From Pseudomonas fluorescens (GTDB lineage Bacteria > Pseudomonadota > Gammaproteobacteria > Pseudomonadales > Pseudomonadaceae): a stretch of DNA of 64,000 nt. The notes under the pieces are model-generated. The model saw nothing but the letters and a program-made list of their open reading frames with translations, was not told the DNA's origin and did no database searches. The stretch lies in NCBI RefSeq assembly GCF_902497855.1, contig NZ_CABVHU010000003.1, forward strand, positions 310,001 to 374,000, given 5' to 3'. Each line of letters starts with the position of its first letter. Position 1 is the stretch's first letter. Below, piece by piece: positions 55,393-64,000 of the stretch. The translations under genes and the position numbers were made by a program.

Positions 55393-57006
55393 TCAGGCCT
55401 CGAGGCCGAGAATATCCCGCGCTACCGCTTCGGCAATCCGAATCCCGTCGACACCCGCCGACAGAATCCCGCCGGCATAACCCGCGCCTTCACCCGCCGG
55501 AAACAGGCCCTTCACGTTCAGGCTCTGCATCGACTCGTTCCGGGTAATCCGCAGCGGCGATGAGGTTCGCGTTTCGATCCCGGTCAAGACCGCGTCGTGC
55601 AGCGAGTAGCCACGGATTTGCTTCTCGAACGCCGGCAAGGCTTCGCGAATGGCGTCGATGGCAAACGCCGGCAAGGCCAGCGCCAGATCGCCCAACGCCA
55701 CTCCCGGCTTGTAGGAAGGTTCGACACTGCCCAGCTCGGTGGACGGTTTGCCCGCGATAAAGTCGCCAACCAGTTGCGCTGGCGCTTCGTAGTTGCTGCC
55801 GCCCAGCACAAAGGCGTGGGATTCCAGGCGCTCCTGCAGCTCGATCCCGGCCAGCGGCCCACCTGGATAATCGACCTCCGGGGTGATGCCGACCACGATC
55901 CCGGAGTTGGCGTTGCGCTCGTTACGCGAGTATTGGCTCATGCCGTTGGTGACCACGCGGTTCGGCTCGGAGGTCGCGGCGACGACCGTGCCGCCCGGGC
56001 ACATGCAGAAGCTGTAGACCGAACGACCATTGCTGGCGTGGTGCACCAGTTTGTAGTCGGCGGCACCCAGTTTCGGGTGGCCGGCGTACTTGCCCAGGCG
56101 CGCGCGGTCGATCAGCGACTGGGGGTGTTCGATGCGGAAACCCACCGAGAACGGCTTGGCCTCCATGAACACACCACGGGCATGAAGCATGCGGAAAGTG
56201 TCCCGGGCGCTGTGGCCGAGGGCCAGAATCACGTGTTTGGAATGGATCTGCTCGCCGCCGTTGAGTTCGACGCCGACCAGTTGGCCATCCTCGATCAGGA
56301 CCTCGGTGACTCGCTGCTGGAAGCGCACTTCGCCGCCGAGGGCGCGAATTTGCTCACGCATGTTTTCCACCACACCGGTCAGGCGGAACGTACCGATATG
56401 CGGTTTGCTGACGTAGAGGATTTCTTCCGGCGCGCCGGCCTTGACGAACTCGTGCAGGACTTTGCGCCCGATGAACTTCGGATCCTTGATCTGGCTGTAG
56501 AGCTTGCCATCGGAGAACGTCCCCGCGCCGCCCTCGCCGAACTGCACGTTGGACTCGGGGTTGAGCACGCTCTTGCGCCACAGGCCCCAGGTATCCTTGG
56601 TGCGTTGCCGCACTTCGGTGCCGCGCTCGAGGATGATCGGCTTGAAGCCCATTTGCGCCAGCAGCAGCCCGGCGAAAATCCCGCACGGACCGAAACCTAC
56701 GACGATCGGGCGTTGTTGCAGATCATCCGGCGCCTGGCCAACCGGCTTGTAGCTGACATCCGGCGCCACATTGACGTTACGGTCATCGGCGAATTTGTGC
56801 AGTACCGCCGCCTCATCGCGAACATTGAGGTCGATGGTGTAGATAAAGCACAGTTCGGAGGACTTTTTGCGCGCATCGTAGCTGCGCTTGAACAAGGTGA
56901 AATCGAGCAGATCATCACTGGCAATCCCCAGGCGCTGCACGATGGCAGGGCGCAGGTCTTCATCGGGATGGTCGATCGGCAGCTTGAGTTCGGTGATTCG
57001 TAACAT
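55393..57006 (-). CDS. NAD(P)/FAD-dependent oxidoreductase (FixC-like family)
   Basis: A 537-residue flavoprotein. An N-terminal ~95-residue alpha/beta domain precedes the FAD Rossmann motif VVGFGPCGIFAGLLLAQMG (glycines 104-109). Further FAD contacts are QFGEGGAGTFSDGKL near 160, ILALGHSARDTF near 275 and the C-terminal FPAGEGAGYAGGILSAGVDG. It matches the conserved bacterial COG2509-type family; the electron partner is not known. Confidence 0.87.
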   Translation of the reverse strand: MLRITELKLPIDHPDEDLRPAIVQRLGIASDDLLDFTLFKRSYDARKKSSELCFIYTIDLNVRDEAAVLHKFADDRNVNVAPDVSYKPVGQAPDDLQQRPIVVGFGPCGIFAGLLLAQMGFKPIILERGTEVRQRTKDTWGLWRKSVLNPESNVQFGEGGAGTFSDGKLYSQIKDPKFIGRKVLHEFVKAGAPEEILYVSKPHIGTFRLTGVVENMREQIRALGGEVRFQQRVTEVLIEDGQLVGVELNGGEQIHSKHVILALGHSARDTFRMLHARGVFMEAKPFSVGFRIEHPQSLIDRARLGKYAGHPKLGAADYKLVHHASNGRSVYSFCMCPGGTVVAATSEPNRVVTNGMSQYSRNERNANSGIVVGITPEVDYPGGPLAGIELQERLESHAFVLGGSNYEAPAQLVGDFIAGKPSTELGSVEPSYKPGVALGDLALALPAFAIDAIREALPAFEKQIRGYSLHDAVLTGIETRTSSPLRITRNESMQSLNVKGLFPAGEGAGYAGGILSAGVDGIRIAEAVARDILGLEA

Positions 57007-57101
57007 GACGGGATCCGGTTCGCGGGGCGCACAACTGCGCCAAGGCGTTTGAAACCGGCGATTATAAGCCCCAAAGGCGCATACCCGTGAGGCTTAAACG
57101 A

Positions 57102-57767
57102 TCAGTCGTCCCGGGATCCGCCGAAATACCCGCAACCGCGCTGAACCTTGCCATCGATGCGCAGTTCGGCGCTCATGTGCTGGACACTGCCGGTCTTGCT
57201 GTCGACACAACGTTGCGGCGCGACCCACAGCTCGATGTGCTGCTTATTGGCTTCGGTGCTGAGGTTGAAGCGGCCATCGCCCAGTTGTTCTTCAACGTAC
57301 GGCACCGCCAATGGCGGCAGACCGACGCGTTCGATGACCATGCCTTTGGCGCTGACTTTTACGTTCCACTCAGGACCGTGGCCGGCAGCGCGCAGGATCA
57401 ACTTTTTGAAATCTGGATCGTCACAGGCGGCGCCGGAACGCTCGACGCGATACAGCTGCTGCAGATCGAGTCGGTTATCGGCGTCACTGGTAACGACCCG
57501 GCCACGCACGTCGGCAAACAATTTGCCCCGGGCATTGGCCAGCGTGGCTGCTTCTTGCAGGACGCTGGTGCCGCCGGTGTCGTTGACCACGTAGCTACGT
57601 TGTTCATTGCATGGCTGGAACAACAGCTTGCCATCGGCCGCCGTCAGTTGGCCCTGCATGCGGGTTTGCCCGGTGTGGGAGGCGCTTTCATCGGGGCCAT
57701 CGAGCAACTGGCAGGCGGCAAACAGCGGGAGCATGGCGACAAGCAGCAAGGAACGGGCAACACGCAT
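57102..57767 (-). CDS. Hypothetical lipoprotein with COG3650-like repeats
   Basis: A 221-residue protein with lipobox LFAAC (Cys19). The body has beta-rich parts with paired cysteines (QPCNEQ, AACDDPDF, QRCVDSK, RGCGYFG), which look disulfide-bonded. It resembles the periplasmic 'META/COG3650' group of proteins that contain a C-terminal CxGYF-type motif. The start at 57767 has AGGAG eight bases before it. Likely anchored in the outer membrane; function unknown. Confidence 0.78.
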   Translation of the reverse strand: MRVARSLLLVAMLPLFAACQLLDGPDESASHTGQTRMQGQLTAADGKLLFQPCNEQRSYVVNDTGGTSVLQEAATLANARGKLFADVRGRVVTSDADNRLDLQQLYRVERSGAACDDPDFKKLILRAAGHGPEWNVKVSAKGMVIERVGLPPLAVPYVEEQLGDGRFNLSTEANKQHIELWVAPQRCVDSKTGSVQHMSAELRIDGKVQRGCGYFGGSRDD

Positions 57768-57942
57768 TTTCGGGTCTCCTGACAAGTGCCGTCACGTTAC
57801 TCAGCCTGACCGTTCATCACAACCCATGAATTGGCCTTGTCGAGGATTCGATGTGGGAGCGAGTAACATCCCGCCATATTTCTGGCTTTAGCGCACAAGG
57901 TGTTTGGGCTTAACCTTCAGCCTTAACTGTCGGGAGAAACTG

Positions 57943-58311
57943 ATGCGGGGATCCGGAAGGCTGCTACTCGGGGCATTCGCAATGACTGCAGCACTGCCGT
58001 GTCTGGCGGCAGACATCGCGTTTTCATCCGTCACCGACTTCACGCAGATGAGCCTGCAACTCAGGACGGCAGACCATGCAAACCCGCAGTCCATCGGGCT
58101 TCACGTAACGCTGGCGCCGGAGGCGCAACGCCGCTTGGCGCAGGTGACGCGGCAGGCCATGTATCAACCCTTGCGGCTGGTCATCAATGGCGTGCTGGTG
58201 TCGACCGCGACGATACAAACGGTGGTGGAAGGCCCGGCGCTGATGATATCCGTGCCGCGCGACATTGCCCGCGATCTGGTCCCCACGCTGCTGGAACCTT
58301 CGGCACCCTAG
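57943..58311 (+). CDS. Small exported protein resembling the SecD P1 head domain
   Basis: A 122-residue protein with a signal peptide ending at PCLAA-DIA. The mature part matches the pattern of the SecD P1-head region: VTLAPEAQRRLAQVTRQAMYQPLRLVINGVLVSTATIQ, followed by ISVPRDIARDLVPTLL. In SecD this domain binds the exported chain in the periplasm. Here it stands alone, without the 12 membrane helices. The ATG at 57943 has GGGAG eight bases before it. Function unknown. Confidence 0.7.
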   Translation: MRGSGRLLLGAFAMTAALPCLAADIAFSSVTDFTQMSLQLRTADHANPQSIGLHVTLAPEAQRRLAQVTRQAMYQPLRLVINGVLVSTATIQTVVEGPALMISVPRDIARDLVPTLLEPSAP

Positions 58312-58346
58312 CGCGACGCTGAGCCAGCGCCGCCCATTGGTTTTAT

Positions 58347-58946
58347 TCAGCCGACGTGAAACGTCTGGCCCGTCTGCAGGCCTTCCACACTTTTGGCATA
58401 GGCCAGTGCCACATCGGCAGCCGGAACCGGCTTATAGCCGCGGAAGTACGGTGCGTACTTGCCCATGGCTTCGACCAATACGTTAGGGCTGACCGAGTTG
58501 ACGCGCAGACCGCGAGGCAGTTCGATTGCTGCGGCGCGGACGAAGCTGTCGATAGCGCCATTGACCAGGGCTGCCGAGGCGCCGCTGCGAATCGGGTCGT
58601 GGCTGAGCACGCCGGTAGTGAAGGTGAACGACGCGCCGTCGTTGGCGAATTCACGGCCGATCAGCAGCAGGTTGACCTGCCCCATCAATTTATCCTTCAA
58701 GCCCAGGGCAAAACTGTCTTCGGTCATTTCGCCCAAGGGGGCGAAGGTCACGTTGCCGGCGGCGCACACCAGTGCATCGAACTTGCCGGTTTGCTCGAAC
58801 AGTTGGCGAATCGAGGCGCTGTCGCTGATATCCACCTGTAAATCACCGCTGTTACGGCCGATGCGGATGATCTCGTGACGCTCGGACAGTTCCTTGTCGA
58901 CGGCAGAACCGATGGTGCCGCCGGCGCCGATCAAAAGAATTTTCAT
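58347..58946 (-). CDS. Atypical short-chain dehydrogenase
   Basis: A 199-residue SDR with nucleotide-binding GAGGTIG at 7-13, NAG-like CAAGNV and the C-terminal RVNSVSPNVLVEAMGKY. The usual catalytic YxxxK is not present: the matching segment is SGASAALVNGAIDSFVRAA, which has neither the Tyr nor the Lys. It is divergent from the LysR gene, whose product may control it. Start at 58946 fixed by MKILLIGAGG. Confidence 0.85.
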   Translation of the reverse strand: MKILLIGAGGTIGSAVDKELSERHEIIRIGRNSGDLQVDISDSASIRQLFEQTGKFDALVCAAGNVTFAPLGEMTEDSFALGLKDKLMGQVNLLLIGREFANDGASFTFTTGVLSHDPIRSGASAALVNGAIDSFVRAAAIELPRGLRVNSVSPNVLVEAMGKYAPYFRGYKPVPAADVALAYAKSVEGLQTGQTFHVG

Positions 58947-59051
58947 GGGGCTGATCCTCGAATGAGTTGAACGAGGCCACAGTCTAGAGTGGTTTTTTCC
59001 ATTGATAAGCGCACTAATAGGCAACCTTTGGTTTTAAAATGGAAACAATCC
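58947..59051. promoter_or_regulatory. SDR-LysR divergent control region
   Basis: 105 bases between two divergent starts, the classic arrangement for a LysR regulator and its target. An operator is likely here, but no clear T-N11-A palindrome was assigned. Confidence 0.45.
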
Positions 59052-59960
59052 ATGAGCGAAATGGATGATCTGGCGGCGTTCGCGGTGTTGATCGAAGCGG
59101 GGAGTTTCACCCAGGCGGCGCAGCAGCTGGGTTGCAGCAAGGGGCAGTTGTCCAAGCGCATCAGCCTGTTGGAATCGCGGTTTCGCGTGGTGCTGCTGCA
59201 ACGCACGACGCGTCGCCTCAGTCTGACGGCGGCGGGCGCGGCATTGCTGCCACAAGCCCAGGCGCTCGTAGTCCAAGTGGAAAGGGCGCGTCAGGCCTTG
59301 GCGCGATTGAAGGACGATATGGCCGGCCCGGTGCGTATGACGGTTCCGGTATCGCTAGGGGAAACCTTCTTCGATGGCTTGTTGCTGGAGTTCTCCCATG
59401 CCTATCCCGAGGTGCAGATCGAGCTCGACCTCAGCAATGACTATCGTGACCTGTCCCGCGACGGTTTCGATCTCGCGGTTCGCTCCGAGGTGGGCAACGA
59501 CGAGCGTCTGGTCGCCCGACCCTTGCTGGCGTGGCATGAGATGACCTGCGCGAGCCCGGGCTATCTCGAACAGTACGGCGAACCGTTGACGCCTCGAGCG
59601 CTCGCTGAACACCGCTGTCTGCTCAACAGTCATTACAGCGGCCGCGAAGAGTGGCTTTATCATCAGCAACACGAGTTATTGCGGGTTCGCGTGTCCGGCC
59701 CCTTCGCCAGCAACCATTACAGCCTGCTGAAGAAAGCGGCACTGGCCGGAGCCGGCATTGCACGTTTGCCTTCCTATCTGCTGCAAACCGAGTTGGCTGA
59801 CGGACGATTGCGCTGGCTCCTGCGGGACTATCAGACCCGCAGGATGCCGATGTATCTGGTACATCCCTATCAGGGCGGTTTGCCCAGACGCACCCAGGTG
59901 CTGGCGGATTACTTGATTGACGGTTTCAAGCGCAGTGGCGAGGCGTTGGATCGGCTTTAA
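59052..59960 (+). CDS. LysR-family transcriptional regulator
   Basis: A 302-residue regulator. The helix-turn-helix is SFTQAAQQLGCSKGQLSKRISLLESRFRV, of the CrgA/DmlR subclass of LysR. The C-terminal part contains the PBP2 fold (PVRMTVPVSLGETFFDGLL, LDLSNDYRDLSRDGFDLAVR). Divergent from the SDR gene. The ATG at 59052 is where similarity begins. The inducer is not known. Confidence 0.9.
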   Translation: MSEMDDLAAFAVLIEAGSFTQAAQQLGCSKGQLSKRISLLESRFRVVLLQRTTRRLSLTAAGAALLPQAQALVVQVERARQALARLKDDMAGPVRMTVPVSLGETFFDGLLLEFSHAYPEVQIELDLSNDYRDLSRDGFDLAVRSEVGNDERLVARPLLAWHEMTCASPGYLEQYGEPLTPRALAEHRCLLNSHYSGREEWLYHQQHELLRVRVSGPFASNHYSLLKKAALAGAGIARLPSYLLQTELADGRLRWLLRDYQTRRMPMYLVHPYQGGLPRRTQVLADYLIDGFKRSGEALDRL

Positions 59961-59976
59961 CGGATCACACAACCCC

Positions 59977-60065
59977 TGTAGGAGCTGGCTTGCCAGCGAA
60001 AGCGGTGGATCAGTCAACATCTTCATTGGATGTGACGCCGCCTTCGCTGGCAAGCCAGCTCCTAC
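59977..60065. repeat. REP inverted pair
   Basis: TGTAGGAGCTGGCTTGCCAG at 59977 and its inverse ending at 60065, after the LysR gene. Confidence 0.9.
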
Positions 60066-60102
60066 AGGGGGATTTTTGGTGTTCGTGGGAATGGGGCGGG
60101 CA

Positions 60103-60131
60103 TAAAAAAACGGCCCGAAGGCCGTTTTTTT
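60103..60131. terminator. Bidirectional terminator between lysR and livF
   Basis: AAAAAAACGGCC-CGAA-GGCCGTTTTTTT, with A/T runs on both sides, so it can end the LysR transcript and the liv operon. Confidence 0.92.
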
Positions 60132-60146
60132 GGTTACTGCAATGGC

Positions 60147-60848
60147 TCAACCACCCAGGTACGCTTCGCGCACTTTAGGATCGGTCAACAACGCCTCACC
60201 CGTGCCTTGCATCACCACCCGGCCGTTCTCCAGCACGTACGCCCGGTCAGCGATTTTCAGCGCCTGGTTGGCGTTCTGCTCCACCAGGAACACCGTCACG
60301 CCATCCTTGCGCAGCTGTTCGATGATGTCGAAGATCTGCTGGATGATGATCGGCGCCAGACCCAGCGACGGTTCGTCGAGCAGCAGCAACTTGGGTTTGC
60401 TCATCAGCGCCCGGCCGATGGCGAGCATTTGCTGTTCGCCGCCGGACATGGTGCCGCCGCGCTGGGCAAAGCGTTCTTTCAGGCGTGGGAAAAGTCCGAG
60501 AACCTTGTCCATCTGCTCCTGATAGTCGCCCTTGTCGGTGAAGAAGCCGCCCATGGCGAGGTTTTCTTCCACGGTCAGGCGGGCAAACACCCGACGGCCT
60601 TCCGGCACGACGGCGATGCTCTTGCGCATGATCTGCGCCGAGGTCTGCCCAACGAGCTCTTCGCCCATGTAGCGGATGCTGCCGCTGTGGGCCTGCGGCG
60701 AACCGCAGAGGGTCATCAGCAGGGTCGACTTGCCGGCACCGTTGGCACCGATCAGCGTGACGATTTCGCCCTGGCGGATCTCCACGTTGACGCTGTGCAG
60801 GGCCTGGATCTTGCCATAGAAGGTGGAAACGTTTTCGAATTGCAGCAT
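60147..60848 (-). CDS. livF: Branched-chain amino acid ABC transporter ATPase LivF (BraG)
   Basis: A 233-residue ABC ATPase. Walker A GANGAGKST is at 33-41, signature MSGGEQQML near 135, and Walker B LLLLDEPSLGLAPII. It couples ATP hydrolysis to uptake of leucine, isoleucine, valine and often alanine. It is last in the livHMGF order and begins immediately after livG. Confidence 0.96.
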   Translation of the reverse strand: MLQFENVSTFYGKIQALHSVNVEIRQGEIVTLIGANGAGKSTLLMTLCGSPQAHSGSIRYMGEELVGQTSAQIMRKSIAVVPEGRRVFARLTVEENLAMGGFFTDKGDYQEQMDKVLGLFPRLKERFAQRGGTMSGGEQQMLAIGRALMSKPKLLLLDEPSLGLAPIIIQQIFDIIEQLRKDGVTVFLVEQNANQALKIADRAYVLENGRVVMQGTGEALLTDPKVREAYLGG

Positions 60849-61616
60849 TTACGCTTCCCCCAGATAGGCTTTGATCACTTCAGGATTGTCGCGGATCTGT
60901 TGCGGCGTGCCGTCAGCCAGGGGGGTGCCCTGGTTGATCACGACGATGTGGTCGGAAATGCTCATGACCAGTTTCATGTCGTGTTCGATCAGCAGCACGG
61001 TGACGTTGTGCTCTTCACGCAGCATGCTGATCAGCGCCTTGAGGTCCTCGGTTTCCTTCGGGTTCAGGCCGGCGGCCGGTTCGTCGAGCATGAGGATCCG
61101 CGGACGGGTCATCATGCAGCGGGCGATTTCCAGGCGACGCTGCTGACCGTAGGCCAGGGTACCGGCCGGACGGTTGGCAAACGCCGTGAGGTTGACCTTG
61201 TCCAGCCAGTACTCGGCAAATTCCATGGCCTCGCGCTCGCTCTTGCGAAAGCCCGGGGTTTTGAACAGACCGGCCAGGAAGTTGGTGTTCAGGTGACGGT
61301 GCTGGGCGATCAACAGGTTCTCGACCGCCGTCATGTCCTTGAACAGCCGTACGTTCTGGAAGGTGCGCACCACGCCTTTGAGGGCGATCTTGTGGCCGGG
61401 CAAGCCTTCGATTGCCTGACCGTCCAGCAGGATGCTGCCGCCACTGGGCTTGTAGAAACCGGTCAGGCAGTTGAAGACGGTGGTCTTGCCGGCGCCGTTA
61501 GGGCCGATCAGCGCCACGACCTGTTTTTCTTTCACGGTCAGGGCCACGCCATTGACCGCCAGCAAGCCGCCGAAGCGCATGCTCAGATTTTCGACTTTGA
61601 GGATTTCGCGGCTCAT
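60849..61616 (-). CDS. livG: Branched-chain amino acid ABC transporter ATPase LivG (BraF)
   Basis: A 255-residue ATPase, partner of LivF. Walker [10 protein letters not shown] at about 37-45, signature [13 protein letters not shown], and Walker [16 protein letters not shown]. The stop abuts the livF start with no gap. It overlaps the livM stop by four bases. Confidence 0.96.
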   Translation of the reverse strand: MSREILKVENLSMRFGGLLAVNGVALTVKEKQVVALIGPNGAGKTTVFNCLTGFYKPSGGSILLDGQAIEGLPGHKIALKGVVRTFQNVRLFKDMTAVENLLIAQHRHLNTNFLAGLFKTPGFRKSEREAMEFAEYWLDKVNLTAFANRPAGTLAYGQQRRLEIARCMMTRPRILMLDEPAAGLNPKETEDLKALISMLREEHNVTVLLIEHDMKLVMSISDHIVVINQGTPLADGTPQQIRDNPEVIKAYLGEA

Positions 61617-62869
61617 TTGCGCAGCTCCATGTGAGGACGTTGCATGGGCAGCAGGCCTTGAGGACGCCAGATCATCATCAGCACCATCAAGGCGCCGAAC
61701 ATCAACATGCGGTACTCACTGAACTCACGCATCATTTCAGGCAACAGGATCATCACCACGGCGGCCAGGATCACGCCCAGCTGCGAGCCCATGCCACCCA
61801 ATACCACGATGGCGAGAATGATCGCCGACTCGATGAAGGTGAAGGACTCCGGCGTTACCAGGCCCTGGCGCGCAGCGAAGAAGCTGCCGGCGAAACCGGC
61901 GAAGCTGGCGCCCAAGGTGAAGGCCGACAACTTGATGACCGTAGGATTGAGACCCAACGCACGGCAGGCGATTTCATCTTCACGCAACGCTTCCCAGGCG
62001 CGACCCAGGGGCATGCGCAGCAGGCGGTTGATGACGAACAGCGCGGCCAGCGCGAGGAACAACGCAACCAGGTACAGGAAAATCACCTTGTTGATCGAGT
62101 TGTAGGCCAGGCCGAAGTACTCGTGGAAGGTCTGCATGCCTTCAGCCGCTTTACGCTCGAAGGTCAGGCCGAAGAACGTAGGCTTCTCGATATTGCTGAT
62201 GCCGTTCGGACCCCCGGTGAGACCGGTCAGGTTACGCAGGAACAGCCGGATGATTTCACCGAAACCCAGGGTCACGATCGCCAGGTAGTCACCGCGCAGA
62301 CGCAATACCGGGAAGCCGAGCAGGAAGCCGAAGGTGGCGGCCATCAGGCCGGCGATCGGCAGACAGATCCAGAAGCTCAGGCCGAAGTAATGCGACAGCA
62401 ACGCATAACTGTAGGCGCCGACGGCATAGAAGCCCACGTAACCGAGGTCGAGCAGACCGGCCAGGCCGACCACGATGTTCAGGCCGAGGCCGAGCATCAC
62501 GTAGATCAGCACCAGGGTGGCGATATCCACCGCCCCGCGAGAGCCGAAGAACGGCCAGACCAGGGCGCCGGCGATCAACGCGATGATGATCCAGCGCTGG
62601 GTGGTCGGCAGGGTCAGGAAGTTACTGGCCTTGGCCGGAATCAGCGGCATGCTGGGCGAGGAACGCCAGGCCGAGCTGATCTGCTGGTCGAACAGCACCC
62701 GCAGGAACATCAATACCGAGCACACGGCGATGGTGATCAGTGTGGCGTCACTGGTGCCATGGACTTCGAGATTGATGCCGACGATGGTCAATTTCAGACC
62801 GAGTACCGGATAGGCGACGGCCCACACCAGCAAGGCGCTGAACAACGCCTGTTTAAGATTCCTAGTCAT
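61613..62869 (-). CDS. livM: Branched-chain amino acid ABC transporter permease LivM (BraE)
   Basis: A 418-residue permease with about ten hydrophobic segments. The N-terminal extension (about 90 residues) is the LivM form. Conserved are [24 protein letters not shown] and the EAA-type loop [23 protein letters not shown]. Overlaps livH by four bases. Confidence 0.95.
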   Translation of the reverse strand: MTRNLKQALFSALLVWAVAYPVLGLKLTIVGINLEVHGTSDATLITIAVCSVLMFLRVLFDQQISSAWRSSPSMPLIPAKASNFLTLPTTQRWIIIALIAGALVWPFFGSRGAVDIATLVLIYVMLGLGLNIVVGLAGLLDLGYVGFYAVGAYSYALLSHYFGLSFWICLPIAGLMAATFGFLLGFPVLRLRGDYLAIVTLGFGEIIRLFLRNLTGLTGGPNGISNIEKPTFFGLTFERKAAEGMQTFHEYFGLAYNSINKVIFLYLVALFLALAALFVINRLLRMPLGRAWEALREDEIACRALGLNPTVIKLSAFTLGASFAGFAGSFFAARQGLVTPESFTFIESAIILAIVVLGGMGSQLGVILAAVVMILLPEMMREFSEYRMLMFGALMVLMMIWRPQGLLPMQRPHMELRK

Positions 62870-63789
62870 ACTTTCTCAACCTCCGGACGGCCCAGCAGGC
62901 CGGTTGGCCGGAACAACAACACCAGAACCAGCAGGCCGAACGCCACGACGTCCTTGTACTGGTCGCCGAAGATATCGGCACCGAAAGCTTCCGCCACCCC
63001 AAGCACTATCCCGCCGAGCATGGCGCCGGGAATACTGCCGATACCGCCCAGTACCGCAGCGGTGAAGGCCTTGAGGCCGACCAGGAAACCGGCGTTCGGG
63101 TTGATCACGCCGTATTGCATGCTCAGCAACACGGCGGCGATGGCTGCCAGTGCGGCACCGATGACGAAGGTCAGGGCGATGATGTTGTTGGTGTTGATGC
63201 CCAGGAGGTTGGCCATCTTGATGTCTTCGGCGCAGGCGCGGCAGGCGCGACCCAGGCGAGAGCGGGAGATGAACATCGTCAGGCCAAGCATGGCGACGAA
63301 CGTCACCACGAACACCACGATTTGCATGTAGGAAATCAGCACTTCTTGTGCGCCACCTGGCCCGAAAGAAAAGTTTCCGGGGATCAGGTTGGGGATGGAT
63401 TTGTCCTTGGAGTCTTGCGCCAGCAGAACCGTGTTCTGCAGGAAGATCGACATGCCGATGGCGGAAATCAGCGGGATCAGACGGTTGCTGCCGCGCAGGG
63501 GGCGGTAGGCGATCCGTTCGATGCTGTAGCCGTAGGCACTGGTGACGACGATGGTCGCGATGAAAGCGGCGGTCATCAACAGCGGAACACTGTCGAGTCC
63601 CATCATGGCCAGCCCGGCGATGGCGATGAACGCCACGTACGAACCGATCATGTACACCTCGCCGTGGGCGAAGTTGATCATTCCAATGATGCCGTAAACC
63701 ATCGTATAGCCGATGGCGATCAGGGCATACGTGCTGCCAATGGTCAGACCATTAACCAGCTGTTGGAAAAAGTGATAGATGTCAGGCAT
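62866..63789 (-). CDS. livH: Branched-chain amino acid ABC transporter permease LivH (BraD)
   Basis: A 307-residue permease with about eight hydrophobic segments ([36 protein letters not shown] at the N-terminus is the LivH signature). It is first of the four genes here. In Pseudomonas the binding protein gene (braC) is immediately upstream, which would be just beyond the right edge. Confidence 0.95.
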   Translation of the reverse strand: MPDIYHFFQQLVNGLTIGSTYALIAIGYTMVYGIIGMINFAHGEVYMIGSYVAFIAIAGLAMMGLDSVPLLMTAAFIATIVVTSAYGYSIERIAYRPLRGSNRLIPLISAIGMSIFLQNTVLLAQDSKDKSIPNLIPGNFSFGPGGAQEVLISYMQIVVFVVTFVAMLGLTMFISRSRLGRACRACAEDIKMANLLGINTNNIIALTFVIGAALAAIAAVLLSMQYGVINPNAGFLVGLKAFTAAVLGGIGSIPGAMLGGIVLGVAEAFGADIFGDQYKDVVAFGLLVLVLLFRPTGLLGRPEVEKV

Positions 63790-63971
63790 TACAGCGCTCC
63801 TAAAAACCTGATACGCATTTCACTGGTGGAGTCATTTTCCCCTCGAGCCCCATGGATCTGCACCCACTTCGAAATCGAGATTGGCCAGCGAACCGCTGAT
63901 GACGGTTTTGAGATTTTCAGGTGGGGAGGCTGGCGGATCACGCCAGCGCGGCCCAGATACGTTCGTAAAAC
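63790..63971. other. Non-coding region upstream of livH
   Basis: About 180 bases between livH and the terminator at the window edge. It has a purine-rich GGAGCG just before livH. No gene is seen. Confidence 0.4.
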
Positions 63972-63997
63972 AAAGCCCACGGCACGCCGTGGGCTTT
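63972..63997 (-). terminator. Terminator-like hairpin upstream of livH (end of the missing livK/braC)
   Basis: AAAGCCCACGGC pairs with GCCGTGGGCTTT around two bases; T residues follow on the minus strand (TTTGTTTT). It probably ends or attenuates the binding-protein gene outside the window. Confidence 0.75.
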
Positions 63998-64000
63998 ATT

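Overview
The window is ordinary chromosomal DNA from a fluorescent Pseudomonas, most likely the P. fluorescens group. This is inferred from the high GC content, from gene neighbourhoods that match my memory of the P. aeruginosa map (erdR-dgkA and finR-fpr; mprF with its VirJ-like partner; quiP through pdxH; bra/liv), and from about fourteen loci of Pseudomonas-type REP repeats. I see no prophage, insertion sequence, CRISPR array or rRNA. About 66 protein genes and three tRNA genes are supported. Gene starts were set from Shine-Dalgarno spacing, family length and overlaps.

Layout. 1-6.5 kb: the end of a DTW-domain tRNA-modification gene, the acetate-control regulator erdR with dgkA, the divergent finR/fpr redox pair, then a minus-strand run of trmO, a YehS-like gene, an RsuA-like pseudouridine synthase and a GNAT acetyltransferase. 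6.6-14.3 kb: rimO, the potassium transporter kup, and the two-gene aminoacyl-phosphatidylglycerol operon (mprF plus a VirJ/AcvB-type hydrolase). 14.6-16.6 kb: three tandem initiator tRNA-fMet genes and the LexA-controlled dinB. 16.8-24.8 kb: a lipoprotein gene, proS, an AmpG-like permease, an alkyltransferase-like DNA repair protein, a DUF481 protein, a large tandem REP array, a cold-shock gene, dcd and a small proline-rich protein.

24.8-35.4 kb holds the four genes of the ligase-associated DNA damage cluster (pdeM, lhr-type helicase, ATP-dependent DNA ligase, MBL exonuclease). They lie on one strand but are split by a five-gene basic amino acid ABC transporter operon that includes an AstE-like deacylase. 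35.6-51.7 kb matches the quiP-to-pdxH block of P. aeruginosa: AHL-acylase-like quiP, small SEC-C and LEA proteins, two tandem OmpA-like lipoproteins, a secreted Gly-rich protein, dinG, a GH-A glycosidase, a serine hydrolase, a third OmpA protein and pdxH. 51.7-60 kb carries a SlyB-like lipoprotein, nhaA, a cysteine-synthase-like enzyme, an FAD oxidoreductase, a lipoprotein, a stand-alone SecD-head-like protein, and an SDR divergent from a LysR regulator. 60-64 kb is the branched-chain amino acid transporter livFGMH (braGFED); its binding-protein gene should lie just outside.

The most unusual signals are small. Matching hairpins bury the Shine-Dalgarno of both tandem OmpA lipoprotein genes behind an identical 13-base leader element. 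The DNA-repair cluster is interrupted. The RsuA-like protein has Gln where the catalytic Asp belongs. The three initiator tRNAs sit on a ~296-bp tandem repeat. A 71-bp tandem array has grown from a REP element. A 32-residue duplication sits inside a glycosidase barrel. A free-standing SecD P1-head-like protein is present. I did not find a large uncharacterised multigene system.
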